A DNA stretch of 64,000 nt from Leptolyngbya iicbica LK (lineage in GTDB: Bacteria > Cyanobacteriota > Cyanobacteriia > Phormidesmidales > Phormidesmidaceae), in contig NZ_QVFV01000002.1 of NCBI RefSeq assembly GCF_004212215.1, positions 1,115,528 through 1,179,527 on the forward strand. Direction: 5' to 3'. Below the pieces are notes generated by a model. That model searched no databases. It had not been told where the DNA came from and saw only the letters and a list, made by a program, of their open reading frames with translations. The position numbers were made by a program, and so were the translations under genes. This document shows, one piece after another, positions 8,149 through 15,776 of the stretch. The stretch's first letter is position 1. Every line of letters begins with the position of its first letter.

Positions 8149-8910
8149 ATGACGACTCAAATTTTGACTGCCGGTACCCCGGATGCCCTGTGGCTCAGCG
8201 TTAATCCCAGCTTTCGGCGATTGGAGCAGCAACTGCTGTTACCCCTCAATCGTCAGGTAGGGCAAGTTGCCCATTGGGGCTATGCGCAAACGCCAGACGA
8301 ACCCAGCGACTTAGAGGTCGCGCTCACGCTGCTGCACGATTACCTCAAGGGCTGCGATCGCCCCGTGCATCTGATCGGTCACAGTACGGGCGGATTAGTC
8401 GGCTTACTGTATGCACGACGCTATCCCGAGCGGGTGAAATCACTCACGCTGCTGGGTGTCGGGGTCAACCCAACCCTGGACTGGAAAGCCAATTATTACG
8501 CCCAGTTAGATTTACTCCCTTGCAGCCGCACACGCCTACTCACCCAAATGGTGCATCGCCTCTTTGGGCAACAGCATCGGCGTTATTTACACGGCTTGCG
8601 AGAGCTGCTAGAACGCGACCTGATCGAGTCGTTATCACTGCACTCACCGTTAGAACGGTTTAGCTTATTTCCGGGCGGCGTCGCGGTGCCGCTGCTCGTC
8701 GCGGGGGGACAGGCGGACAGCATCGTTGACCCAGTGCAGGTGCAGGGGTGGTATCCCTGGTTCAAGCCAGGCGATCGCCTCTGGTTGTGTCCCCACAGTC
8801 GGCACTTTTTCTACGCCACTCATGCTGACGCGACCGCCACCGAGATTGTTGATTTTTGGCAAACCGTCGAAGGCCATAACATCGCGCCGCCGCTGTTGCG
8901 ATCGGCTTAG
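8149..8910 (+). CDS. Alpha/beta hydrolase, IsiC-like
   Basis: A 253-residue alpha/beta-hydrolase. The nucleophile elbow is GHSTGG with Ser79; the acid is probably the Asp in GGQADSIVDP and the catalytic His lies in CPHSRHFFYATH. Its position directly behind flavodoxin matches the isiB-isiC order reported for several cyanobacteria, where isiC encodes a hydrolase of unknown substrate, so co-transcription under iron stress is likely by analogy. The gap to isiB is 64 bases and holds no terminator. The start is an ATG with the weak upstream site AAGAAC. Confidence 0.8.
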   Translation: MTTQILTAGTPDALWLSVNPSFRRLEQQLLLPLNRQVGQVAHWGYAQTPDEPSDLEVALTLLHDYLKGCDRPVHLIGHSTGGLVGLLYARRYPERVKSLTLLGVGVNPTLDWKANYYAQLDLLPCSRTRLLTQMVHRLFGQQHRRYLHGLRELLERDLIESLSLHSPLERFSLFPGGVAVPLLVAGGQADSIVDPVQVQGWYPWFKPGDRLWLCPHSRHFFYATHADATATEIVDFWQTVEGHNIAPPLLRSA

Positions 8911-9006
8911 TCAAATAACGCCCTCAAACAAGAACCATTGAAACCCTCAATCTTGTGAATTAAAGCTTCTTTTGATGGCCAGGAGTGCTCTTCCTAATCA
9001 ATCCTG

Positions 9007-9026
9007 AGACCCAGGCTGGCGGGTCT
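9007..9026 (+). terminator. Weak terminator-like hairpin after the isiB/isiC genes
   Basis: AGACCC (9007-9012) pairs with GGGTCT (9021-9026) across an 8-base loop, followed by TGTTG rather than a clean T run. It is the only terminator-like structure in the 291 bases before sufA. Confidence 0.35.
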
Positions 9027-9201
9027 TGTTGCGCGATCTCCCTAGCCATCTGTTCGGGATGGAGACCTGTAAATCAACGTTGCGGCTTGATCCGACCAGA
9101 ATTGACTTGGGCTAAACTGTGAGGAAATGCTGGAGCTTGGGGACAGCGCACCGCCGAGCCTCTTCAGTTAATATTTGGGGTATTACAAATAAATCTGGCC
9201 T

Positions 9202-9567
9202 ATGACTACACAAACAGCGCCACAACAAGAGAAAGGCATTTTGATGTCTGAGAATGCTTTGACCCACGTCAAAATGCTCAAAGAGCAGCAAGGTGGCAAG
9301 GATCTCTGCTTGCGGGTGGGCGTACGACAGGGAGGCTGTTCTGGCATGTCGTACATGATGGATTTTGAAGATCCCTTAAACATCAACAGCGACCATGATG
9401 AAGTCTATGACTACGACGGATTCCGGGTGGTGTGCGATCGCAAGAGCCTACTCTATCTGTACGGCCTCATGCTGGATTACAGTACCGCGCTGATCGGTGG
9501 CGGCTTCCAGTTTACGAACCCCAACGCGGCGCAGACCTGTGGCTGTGGCAAGTCGTTTGGCACTTAG
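9202..9567 (+). CDS. sufA: Iron-sulfur carrier/assembly protein SufA (A-type)
   Basis: A 121-residue A-type carrier. The three cluster-binding cysteines are present: Cys46 in [10 protein letters not shown] and Cys113/Cys115 in QTCGCGKSF. The segment [16 protein letters not shown] closely resembles cyanobacterial SufA/IscA proteins. The protein receives a 2Fe-2S or 4Fe-4S cluster from the SUF machinery and passes it to targets; the sufBCDS genes are not in this window. The start codon gives the usual N-terminus; Met15 would remove a variable leader only. A hairpin (9606-9645) separates it from the TPR gene. Confidence 0.92.
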   Translation: MTTQTAPQQEKGILMSENALTHVKMLKEQQGGKDLCLRVGVRQGGCSGMSYMMDFEDPLNINSDHDEVYDYDGFRVVCDRKSLLYLYGLMLDYSTALIGGGFQFTNPNAAQTCGCGKSFGT

Positions 9568-9605
9568 ACCGACACTCGACGAGTAATCATAAGCAACGCT
9601 TGATT

Positions 9606-9645
9606 TACAGCAGGTTTGGCTTCCTTCGGGGCTGAACCTGCTGTA
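9606..9645 (+). repeat. 11-bp inverted repeat between sufA and the TPR gene
   Basis: TACAGCAGGTT (9606-9616) and AACCTGCTGTA (9635-9645) are perfectly complementary around an 18-base loop. No T run follows, so it is either an inefficient terminator or an mRNA-stabilising hairpin at the 3' end of sufA. Confidence 0.6.
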
Positions 9646-9679
9646 CGCTTTATGACGGTGATTTTGGATAATTGGCAGC

Positions 9680-10102
9680 ATGGCTGAAAGTGCGGAAGCG
9701 CTATTTGAGCAAGGTATTGAGCAGTACAAGGCAGGCGCAAGCGCGAGTGAATTAATCCCGGTATTCAAGGAAGTGTGCGATATGGCTCCCAAAAGTAGCC
9801 CGGCGCTCACCTGTTTAGCGTGGCTCTACTTACTTGCAGACAAACCCAATGCCGCCTTGAAATCGGCCCAACGAGCAGTGAAGCTCTCCCCCCAAGATCC
9901 TCAAGGACGGGTCAACTTGGCCCTCGCTCTGTTAGAGACGGGCAAAAAGGGCGTGCGCGATCATATTGACGAAGCCGCCCAGGTGATGTCGCTGTCAGCT
10001 GAGTTGAAAGAAGAAGTGCAGAAGAATCTTGAAGAAGGATTAAGCCGTAAGCCCGATTGGAAAAATCTCCAACGAGTCCAAAAGTGGCTGTTTGCTAGCT
10101 AG
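9680..10102 (+). CDS. Small TPR-repeat protein
   Basis: A 140-residue soluble, helical protein with two to three tetratricopeptide-like helix pairs, clearest at residues 40-75 (SPALTCLAWLYLLADKPNAA, then LKSAQRAVKLSPQDPQGRVN). No signal or membrane segment is seen. TPRs mediate protein-protein contacts; the partner is unknown. It follows sufA by 112 bases on the same strand and may be co-transcribed, but the intervening hairpin argues for partial uncoupling. Small TPR proteins of this kind are widely conserved in cyanobacteria. Confidence 0.8.
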   Translation: MAESAEALFEQGIEQYKAGASASELIPVFKEVCDMAPKSSPALTCLAWLYLLADKPNAALKSAQRAVKLSPQDPQGRVNLALALLETGKKGVRDHIDEAAQVMSLSAELKEEVQKNLEEGLSRKPDWKNLQRVQKWLFAS

Positions 10103-10129
10103 TCAGTCAACCGCTGTGAGGGCACTGTT

Positions 10130-10151
10130 AGCCGCTTTACGTAGCGGCTTT
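10130..10151 (+). terminator. Terminator-like hairpin after the TPR gene
   Basis: AGCCGCT (10130-10136) and AGCGGCT (10143-10149) form a 7-bp stem with loop TTACGT, followed by only two T residues. It lies 27 bases after the stop codon. Confidence 0.5.
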
Positions 10152-10345
10152 GAGCGACTTTCCGTAAACAAATTTGACGACCGGTGTTGCAAAAACGTTA
10201 CGCCTTTGATTCTCTCAATTGCCGGGTTCAGTGCAAACAAGTCAACCACGCCAATACTTTGCCGAATTGCGGGGAACGACCATAGAACCTAGCAGGGATC
10301 AGCAAGATTGGATAAATAACTTAACGGCAACCAGAGGAAGTGAAT

Positions 10346-10380
10346 GATAAGGTTTACTCAATGAACCGATAAGGTTTACT
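10346..10380 (+). promoter_or_regulatory. Duplicated 13-mer, candidate activator/repressor sites
   Basis: GATAAGGTTTACT occurs at 10346-10358 and again at 10368-10380. The two copies start 22 bases apart, two helical turns, so a regulator could bind both on the same DNA face. A TATTAT box follows at 10385-10390, which places the second copy within the promoter of the 64-aa gene. Confidence 0.5.
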
Positions 10381-10422
10381 TGAGTATTATTCAGTCACGT
10401 TAAATTACGGAGCAGGATCCAA

Positions 10423-10617
10423 ATGGTTGCACGCACTGTGAAAGTTAAGCCGGAAACTCGTAATCACAAGGGCTTTTTTGTTCAAGATACGGCTTATGAG
10501 TTGGTCGGAATTGAGCAGTCTGGTTGGGCTTTGATCTGTGTTGACGAAGCCAGTTGTCATTATGTTGATCCCGACGATTTGCGCGGCGGCGATAGCGAGC
10601 AAGCGGATGTCATTTAG
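10423..10617 (+). CDS. Small conserved-type protein, 64 aa
   Basis: The ATG at 10423 has a GGAG ribosome site 10 bases upstream. The 64-residue product is soluble, acidic toward its C-terminus, and contains a compact beta-rich core (FFVQDTAYELVGIEQSGWAL, then ICVDEASCHYVDPDDLRG). It looks like an SH3-like or beta-barrel small domain. I do not know a function. Its own promoter region carries the duplicated 13-mer and a terminator-like repeat follows it, so it is probably monocistronic. Confidence 0.65.
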   Translation: MVARTVKVKPETRNHKGFFVQDTAYELVGIEQSGWALICVDEASCHYVDPDDLRGGDSEQADVI

Positions 10618-10657
10618 CAAGCATTCGCGACCTGTTAGCAAAATTTGACGCGATCGC

Positions 10658-10753
10658 GCGGCCATCGAAACTCCTTGTAGAACAGCATTGCCACTAGTGT
10701 TTTCTCTCTGGGCATTAGCAACGGGTTCTCACCTCAAAGATGGCCGCTTTTTT
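10658..10753 (+). terminator. Long-loop terminator-like inverted repeat
   Basis: GCGGCCATC (10658-10666) is complementary to GATGGCCGC (10739-10747), which is followed by TTTTTT. The loop is 72 bases, long for an intrinsic terminator, but the GC-rich right arm and T run are typical. Confidence 0.4.
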
Positions 10754-10899
10754 GTGCTTTCCAATCGTGCTTAAAATTGCATGGCGCTCTCGCCCGGTTG
10801 ACTCGGCTCAGTTGCCGATGCTGGCGGTGACTTTTCCCAAACCGCTGTAAATTGAAAGGGCAAACAGAGAACCTGACTTGATTGGAGACGATCGCGTCC

Positions 10900-12348
10900 A
10901 TGCTGGCCTACATCCTCGCCATCACCGTCGCCATTGGCAGCTTTAGTTTTTATATGGCGGCTTTTTTCGTGCCAGAGATGCATCGCCGCCAAGATTTTTT
11001 TTGGAGTGGGCTCGGCATGTTTTATGCGGTCGTGCTGTGGTTTTGCGCCGGACGACTCACCGGAGCCGTGCTGCTCGGACAGTTAGTCAGCGTCGTGCTG
11101 CTGGGGGGCTTGGGCTGGCATACCTTAGCCCTGCGTCGCGATCTCACGCCCGAGCTCGTGCAAACCCCAGTAGCTTGGGAGGATGTGCAAAAGCTCACGC
11201 AAGATTTGCAGCGGCTCGTTCGCCAATACGCTCGGTTGGATGATCTCGCTAGCTTGACGCAATCAACGTGGGATTCAGTAACTCAACTGGTGGCTAATTG
11301 GCGCGATCGCGCCGCTACCGTGCCATCTCCCGAAGCCGTCGCTGACGTGCCGCCGCTGAAGCGATCGCCCGCTTATGAATTTGAGACGGCTCCAGGCGAT
11401 GGGCAGGCGGTCCCGACTGAGTTTGCGACTGTAGCCAGTCGCCAGCGGCCCCAGCCCGCCCTCGCTGAAACACTGGAGTCACCCATAATGGACGAGGCGG
11501 CAGCCGATGCCGAGAGCTCTGAGACCGCTGTTTCCTCAGGCGACACTGACAGGGTTACCCCGTCCCCGGTGGAGTCTACACCGTCAGCAGACGATACCAC
11601 CGACGCCAGTGACGTGATCGACGAAGCCACCACGCAGGCAGTATCGACAACGCCCAAGCCAACCGCTGAATCCTCAACTGCAACGCCTCGTCAGAAGTCT
11701 ACAGCCTCCGTTTCGCCGCCTCCGGCGCGGTCCCAAACAGTGGCGCAAACCGGCCAAGAATCATCGACTCGCCAGTCGAATCCGGTCGCTGGAGCCATCA
11801 ATTGGGCTGGCAACCTCATCGGCGGCGGGCGCAAACCGAAGCCTCAGCGTGGGGTGATTGAAATCCCCCCGCGCCCCCCCTCTATCCCTAGAGATCCCAA
11901 CGCGGCACCGACGCCATCACAGTCATCCAAGCCGACGCCCCAAAAGTCTCGCCCTGGTAAAGCGTCACGAGCGGTGATCGATATTCCGCCCCGACCACCA
12001 TCAATCCCGCGATCGCCCAAGCCGCCATCAGCGCCCTCCACGTCTGGCTCAGTTCCCCCCGTGCAGTCCACCGTCGAGGCTGAGACTAATTGGGTGGATG
12101 TTGGCGACACGAATCCATCCGCAGCGAAGCGTCCTACTGAGTCCTCCGCGTCTGAAAACCAAACCACCCCTCCGCCCACGGCTCCCACCAGTGATGAAGC
12201 GAACTGGCCCGAGCCCAAAACTAACTGGCCGACCGGGGAAGCTGAGACGACAACCCGCCGCGACTCGTCCTCACCGCCCGACTCGACCGCCGCACCAGCT
12301 GACGATACCAATTGGCCAGATGATGGAGATACCAACTGGCCCGATTAG
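10900..12348 (+). CDS. Ycf66-family membrane protein with long disordered tail
   Basis: Taking the ATG at 10900 gives 482 residues; a TTG at 10882 would add six. The first 80 residues resemble the Ycf66 N-terminal domain: hydrophobic segments near 2-22, 36-50 and 55-74, with the PEMHRRQDFFWSGLGMFY region typical of the family. A short helical segment (85-135) follows. From about 140 to the end the protein is Pro/Ser/Thr-rich and probably disordered, with two copies of the motif IPPRPPSIPR and a C-terminal cluster of NWP motifs. Ycf66 occurs in cyanobacteria and some plastids; its function is not established. The gene stands alone. Confidence 0.75.
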   Translation: MLAYILAITVAIGSFSFYMAAFFVPEMHRRQDFFWSGLGMFYAVVLWFCAGRLTGAVLLGQLVSVVLLGGLGWHTLALRRDLTPELVQTPVAWEDVQKLTQDLQRLVRQYARLDDLASLTQSTWDSVTQLVANWRDRAATVPSPEAVADVPPLKRSPAYEFETAPGDGQAVPTEFATVASRQRPQPALAETLESPIMDEAAADAESSETAVSSGDTDRVTPSPVESTPSADDTTDASDVIDEATTQAVSTTPKPTAESSTATPRQKSTASVSPPPARSQTVAQTGQESSTRQSNPVAGAINWAGNLIGGGRKPKPQRGVIEIPPRPPSIPRDPNAAPTPSQSSKPTPQKSRPGKASRAVIDIPPRPPSIPRSPKPPSAPSTSGSVPPVQSTVEAETNWVDVGDTNPSAAKRPTESSASENQTTPPPTAPTSDEANWPEPKTNWPTGEAETTTRRDSSSPPDSTAAPADDTNWPDDGDTNWPD

Positions 12349-12377
12349 CGATCGGTGAAAGCATCACCAGCTAACTG

Positions 12378-12417
12378 ATGGGAGTGCCTGGTGAACTGGG
12401 TCGCTAGGCACTCCCAT
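12378..12417 (+). terminator. Strong hairpin after the Ycf66-family gene
   Basis: ATGGGAGTGCCT (12378-12389) pairs perfectly with AGGCACTCCCAT (12406-12417), 12 bp with a 16-base loop. No T run follows, so it may act as a 3'-end stabiliser more than as an intrinsic terminator. Confidence 0.5.
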
Positions 12418-12581
12418 ACAACAGAATCTTTCTGAGCTTTGATTGTGAGCCCTGGTTATCGCAGAGGGTGCAAGGGATCAGGTATGCGGAATTTTGTTGC
12501 CACCAGCGACTCAGCCACCGATCGCAACCTGACCTGATGGCGGATTGCGATCCAAATAGTCCTGGAGCACGCTACCGAATC

Positions 12582-12770
12582 GCAATTCGCAGTCAGGTGC
12601 CAAGAGCCCAAAAGCTTCCAATATGGGAATGAAATCTAAGTGTGGACAGCCGTCTCGGCTGTTCTGGGACAGGCAAGATGGCTGCCCGAAAAGACTTGGA
12701 TTTTATAAAATCTAATCTTGCTTCGTAATCTCAGTCCCTCGGTTTTCTGCCAAAGCGATGAACGGAGCTA
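12582..12770. repeat. Diverged tandem intergenic repeat, copy 1
   Basis: About 189 bases, matched in order by copy 2 directly downstream. Shared landmarks are AGGTGCC..GAGCCCAAAAG at the left, AGTGTGGACAGCCG in the middle and AATGAACGGAG or GATGAACGGAG at the right. Inside it ACAGCCG-TCT-CGGCTGT forms a 7-bp hairpin. It carries no coding frame. The whole 12,349-13,081 interval holds only this pair and the hairpin before it. Confidence 0.8.
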
Positions 12771-12772
12771 TA

Positions 12773-12964
12773 GCAATCCGCAGTTAGGTGCCGAGAGCCC
12801 AAAAGTTTAAAGTATGGGCATTGAATCGAAGTGTGGACAGCCGAGACGGCTGTCCTGGGGCAAGCAAGATGCTTGCTCAACAAAACTTGGGTTGGATTGA
12901 TTTGAAAAATCCTGCTTCCTAACCTAATCCACTCGTTTTTCCATCAAATCAATGAACGGAGCGA
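12773..12964. repeat. Diverged tandem intergenic repeat, copy 2
   Basis: About 192 bases, co-linear with copy 1. Its hairpin has the same arms with the loop AGA in place of TCT (ACAGCCG-AGA-CGGCTGT). A second hairpin GCAAGCA-AGA-TGCTTGC is intact here and degraded in copy 1. Short palindromes of this style are, as I recall, common between genes in cyanobacteria. Confidence 0.8.
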
Positions 12965-13081
12965 TCTGCGCAACGCTATATCTGCAGATCGCGATAGCTT
13001 GCTCACATTGCACCAATAACTCGCCCCACCGTCAGGCTGTAGGGCGAGTTCAAGCCATCTGCAAAGAAGACCGAGCAGTCT

Positions 13082-14833
13082 CTAGCCAGGGGGAAGTTCT
13101 GGATCCGATAGCGGGGTGCCCGGCTCGATGTAAGCCTCTGGCTCTACTGACGTTTCGGGTTCGGACGAGGGCACCGTTGACGGCTCGATTGTCGGGTCTG
13201 TCGGGGATGGGGCACCTGTGCTAGGCACGTCAGGGAAACTGCCGCCCACCGGACTCACAGGTTGATTCATCTCTTCGTGAATGCGTCCTGCAACCCGTCG
13301 GACTAACTCGCTGGCGCGGCCATCGTTAAAGGGGCGATCGACCAACACACTGAGGAGATAGCGGTTACCATTTACCGTGTCGACGAGGGCTACATCACCC
13401 AGCAGGGTACCAATATCGCCCGTTTTGTTGAAGGTCAACGCGCTGTCGTCGCCTAAGCCATCGGGAATCAAATCGCGGTTATAAGTACGCTGCATGATGC
13501 CCAGTAGGCGATCGCGCGATCGCCGACTCAGCAGATCTCCCTGCTCTACGAGGGCCATAATTCGGACGAGATCGGCGGCACTAGTTGTATTGGTGCCATC
13601 TAAGTCAGGTAGGGGATTGCGCAGCGAAGTGGAGGACAGCCCCCAATTAGCAAACTGTTGATTGAGTACCTGGAGCCCGCCCAGCAGCTCAATAACCATA
13701 TTGGTGGCAGTGTTGTCACTGTTCACAATCATGGCGGTGGCCGCCTCTAGCGCCGTGAACTGACTGCCAATCTCTTGGGTTTGGAAATCGCCAGAACCAC
13801 CGGCCATTAGGTCTTCACGCAGGATAACCGCTTCGTCTAAGCGCACCGTCCCGGCATCCACGGCTTGCAAAAATGCGACCAAAATCGGCACTTTAATGGT
13901 GCTAGCAGCGGCGATGGGCTCGGTGCCATTGAGCTCAATGTAGTTGCCGCTATCGAGGTCATAGAAAAAGACCGATTGCGTGAGCCCCGGGGTCATCGTT
14001 TCCAGCGCCACCAAGTCGGTTTCCACGGAGACGAGTTCTTCTGCTAGGGGCAGTGGTTGGGTCAGGGCATCACGATTATCTGACCGAGAGGCAGTTTCCG
14101 TCGCGACCGGGCGATCGCTGGAATTGCCCGCTGTTTGGTCGCTCGAATTCAGCGAAGACAGCATAGTCCCGACGATCGCGGCAATGCCAGTCCCTAAAAT
14201 CAACAGGCGAATGCCATACAACACCGGCTGCGGCGTCTTCCGGCCAGAGCGGCGCGGTTGAGGACGACGCGCTTTGGTATTGGGATTAGACGACTGGGGC
14301 CGCGATCGCGATGGGGGCCGCTGTAGGGGCGTGACCTTGTTGCGGGCTTCGACACCGTTCCCCGGACGTCCCGGCGGACGCCCTGGTGTGCCAGCGGGCA
14401 CTGCAGGGCTCGCAGCCCGCGCAGCCATTGTTCGCGGATCGACAGGTGCTGACGCATAGGCAGAGGAATTCGGCCCCGTCATGACTGGCTGGGCCGGTGC
14501 AGCGGAACCCGTCTGAGACGGCATCGGGGTTTTGATGCGTTTGGGCGCAGTCGAGGCGGCGGCATCAGCGCCTGATCGAGACCGGGGCGATCGCGCTGTC
14601 GCCGTCGTCGTGGCCCCACGACCCGGTTGAATCCACTGCCGCCAACGATTACGCGCATTACGTTGCCGTCGTCTCGCGCTCCGCGACGGTGGGGGCGTGC
14701 CGCCACCAGGAGCTGTCAGCGGGGGCGGCGTCAGGGGCAACACCTGGCCCTGGGGCGTACCGGGGTTGCCAGTGGGCTCATAACGTCGAAAGGGAGACTG
14801 GCCGTGGTTGGACTGATAGTTGTTGTCTGCCAT
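13082..14833 (-). CDS. Membrane-anchored serine hydrolase, class A beta-lactamase/PBP fold
   Basis: 583 residues. Residues 1-200 are a cytoplasmic, Pro/Arg/Ser-rich disordered region; 203-226 form one membrane span (LYGIRLLILGTGIAAIVG). Residues 270-525 are a class-A-like serine hydrolase domain with the three standard motifs: STIK (311-314, nucleophile Ser311), SDN (372-374) and KTG (470-472). The position of the class A general base Glu166 seems to be filled by the LPDLDGTN stretch, with no Glu. A Pro/Glu/Ser-rich tail follows. It faces the periplasm and probably acts on peptidoglycan-like substrates or is a non-hydrolytic binder. It lies 20 bases after trmJ on the same strand. Confidence 0.8.
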   Translation of the reverse strand: MADNNYQSNHGQSPFRRYEPTGNPGTPQGQVLPLTPPPLTAPGGGTPPPSRSARRRQRNARNRWRQWIQPGRGATTTATARSPRSRSGADAAASTAPKRIKTPMPSQTGSAAPAQPVMTGPNSSAYASAPVDPRTMAARAASPAVPAGTPGRPPGRPGNGVEARNKVTPLQRPPSRSRPQSSNPNTKARRPQPRRSGRKTPQPVLYGIRLLILGTGIAAIVGTMLSSLNSSDQTAGNSSDRPVATETASRSDNRDALTQPLPLAEELVSVETDLVALETMTPGLTQSVFFYDLDSGNYIELNGTEPIAAASTIKVPILVAFLQAVDAGTVRLDEAVILREDLMAGGSGDFQTQEIGSQFTALEAATAMIVNSDNTATNMVIELLGGLQVLNQQFANWGLSSTSLRNPLPDLDGTNTTSAADLVRIMALVEQGDLLSRRSRDRLLGIMQRTYNRDLIPDGLGDDSALTFNKTGDIGTLLGDVALVDTVNGNRYLLSVLVDRPFNDGRASELVRRVAGRIHEEMNQPVSPVGGSFPDVPSTGAPSPTDPTIEPSTVPSSEPETSVEPEAYIEPGTPLSDPELPPG

Positions 14834-14853
14834 GATGCTGCGTTGGTATTACC

Positions 14854-15666
14854 CTAGCCCTGCGGTGGGTTTGGCGAACTGCGATCGGGCGGAGAAGTTG
14901 GCGAACGGTGGACCGGGCTCGAAGCCCAGTCGGTCTGCCGCAAAATTCCCCTAAGCATAGCCAACTCTTGAGAAGTCGGTGCCGCTCGCACAAAGAATCG
15001 CCGCAACTTTTCCATTCGGCTTGTCGCCGTGTGGGGATAAAGATAGCCGATCTTGAGCAAAACGGCTTCTAAATGTTGGTGAAAACCTTCTAATTGATCA
15101 AGGGGGGCGGTTTTTACCTCACTGGGGGGCGGTGGAGGTGCCGCGATCGCGACCCGTGGAGTGGCCGCCCGCGCCAGTTCATAGCAGCACACCGCGATCG
15201 CCTGAGCCAAGTTCAAAGAGGTGTAACTCGCATCACTGGGAATGCGGACGAAGCGCTGGGCATAGTTCAACTCTTCATTACTCAGTCCCCGGTCTTCGGG
15301 ACCAAAGATCAGCGCCGCCGGGGCGGGAGTGAGGTCTGACGCTGGGGCCACGAGCCAGGGCAAAGCGACTTCCGGCAATTCCATCGTCGTATTCAAGGCG
15401 CGATCGCGGGCAGTAGTCGCGATCGCCTTGGTGCAGTCGGTCAGCGCCGCCGCCAAGGTCGGTACGATCTGCGCTTGGGTCAAAATGTCTCCCGCATGCA
15501 CCGCCATGCGCTGCGCTTCCTCCCCCAGCGGATCACAGTGGGGATTCACCAGGACCAGTTGCGACAGGCCCATGTTTGCCATTACCCGAGCAGCGGACCC
15601 CACATTCAAAGCTCCCGCCGGCTCGAGCAAAATGATCCGAATATGCTGTAAGCGGGGATGAACCAT
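14854..15666 (-). CDS. trmJ: tRNA/rRNA 2'-O-methyltransferase, TrmJ type (SPOUT)
   Basis: A 270-residue SPOUT methyltransferase that transfers methyl from S-adenosylmethionine to the ribose 2'-O of RNA, in bacteria usually position 32 of tRNA. The three knot motifs are seen: NVGSAARVMANMG near 21-33, LIFGPEDRGLSNEEL near 117-131, and IPSDASYTSLNLAQAIAVCC near 142-161. The last 90 residues form the accessory helical region found in TrmJ (YPHTATSRMEKLRRFFVRA). The start is an ATG with no strong ribosome site. It is followed after 20 bases by the serine hydrolase gene and preceded after 110 bases by ccs1. Confidence 0.85.
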   Translation of the reverse strand: MVHPRLQHIRIILLEPAGALNVGSAARVMANMGLSQLVLVNPHCDPLGEEAQRMAVHAGDILTQAQIVPTLAAALTDCTKAIATTARDRALNTTMELPEVALPWLVAPASDLTPAPAALIFGPEDRGLSNEELNYAQRFVRIPSDASYTSLNLAQAIAVCCYELARAATPRVAIAAPPPPPSEVKTAPLDQLEGFHQHLEAVLLKIGYLYPHTATSRMEKLRRFFVRAAPTSQELAMLRGILRQTDWASSPVHRSPTSPPDRSSPNPPQG

Positions 15667-15776
15667 GACACCTGTTGAGTGGACTCGGAGGCAAAAGGCG
15701 ATTATAGACGTTGCCTCGGGGGTTCACCAGACCAGACTGCAGTGGCTGGGGGACGCACGCTCGAAACGGCTCCGGG

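Larger units (their letters stand above)
10103..10422. other. Intergenic region with terminator and direct repeats
   Basis: About 320 bases. It holds a terminator-like hairpin at 10130-10151 for the upstream gene and a duplicated 13-mer at 10346-10380 just upstream of the small conserved gene. Nothing else is recognised. Confidence 0.5.

Noticed and set aside
13082-14833. Antibiotic-resistance beta-lactamase
   Set aside because: The class A Glu166 equivalent is not seen, and the protein has a long cytoplasmic region and a membrane anchor unlike secreted resistance enzymes.
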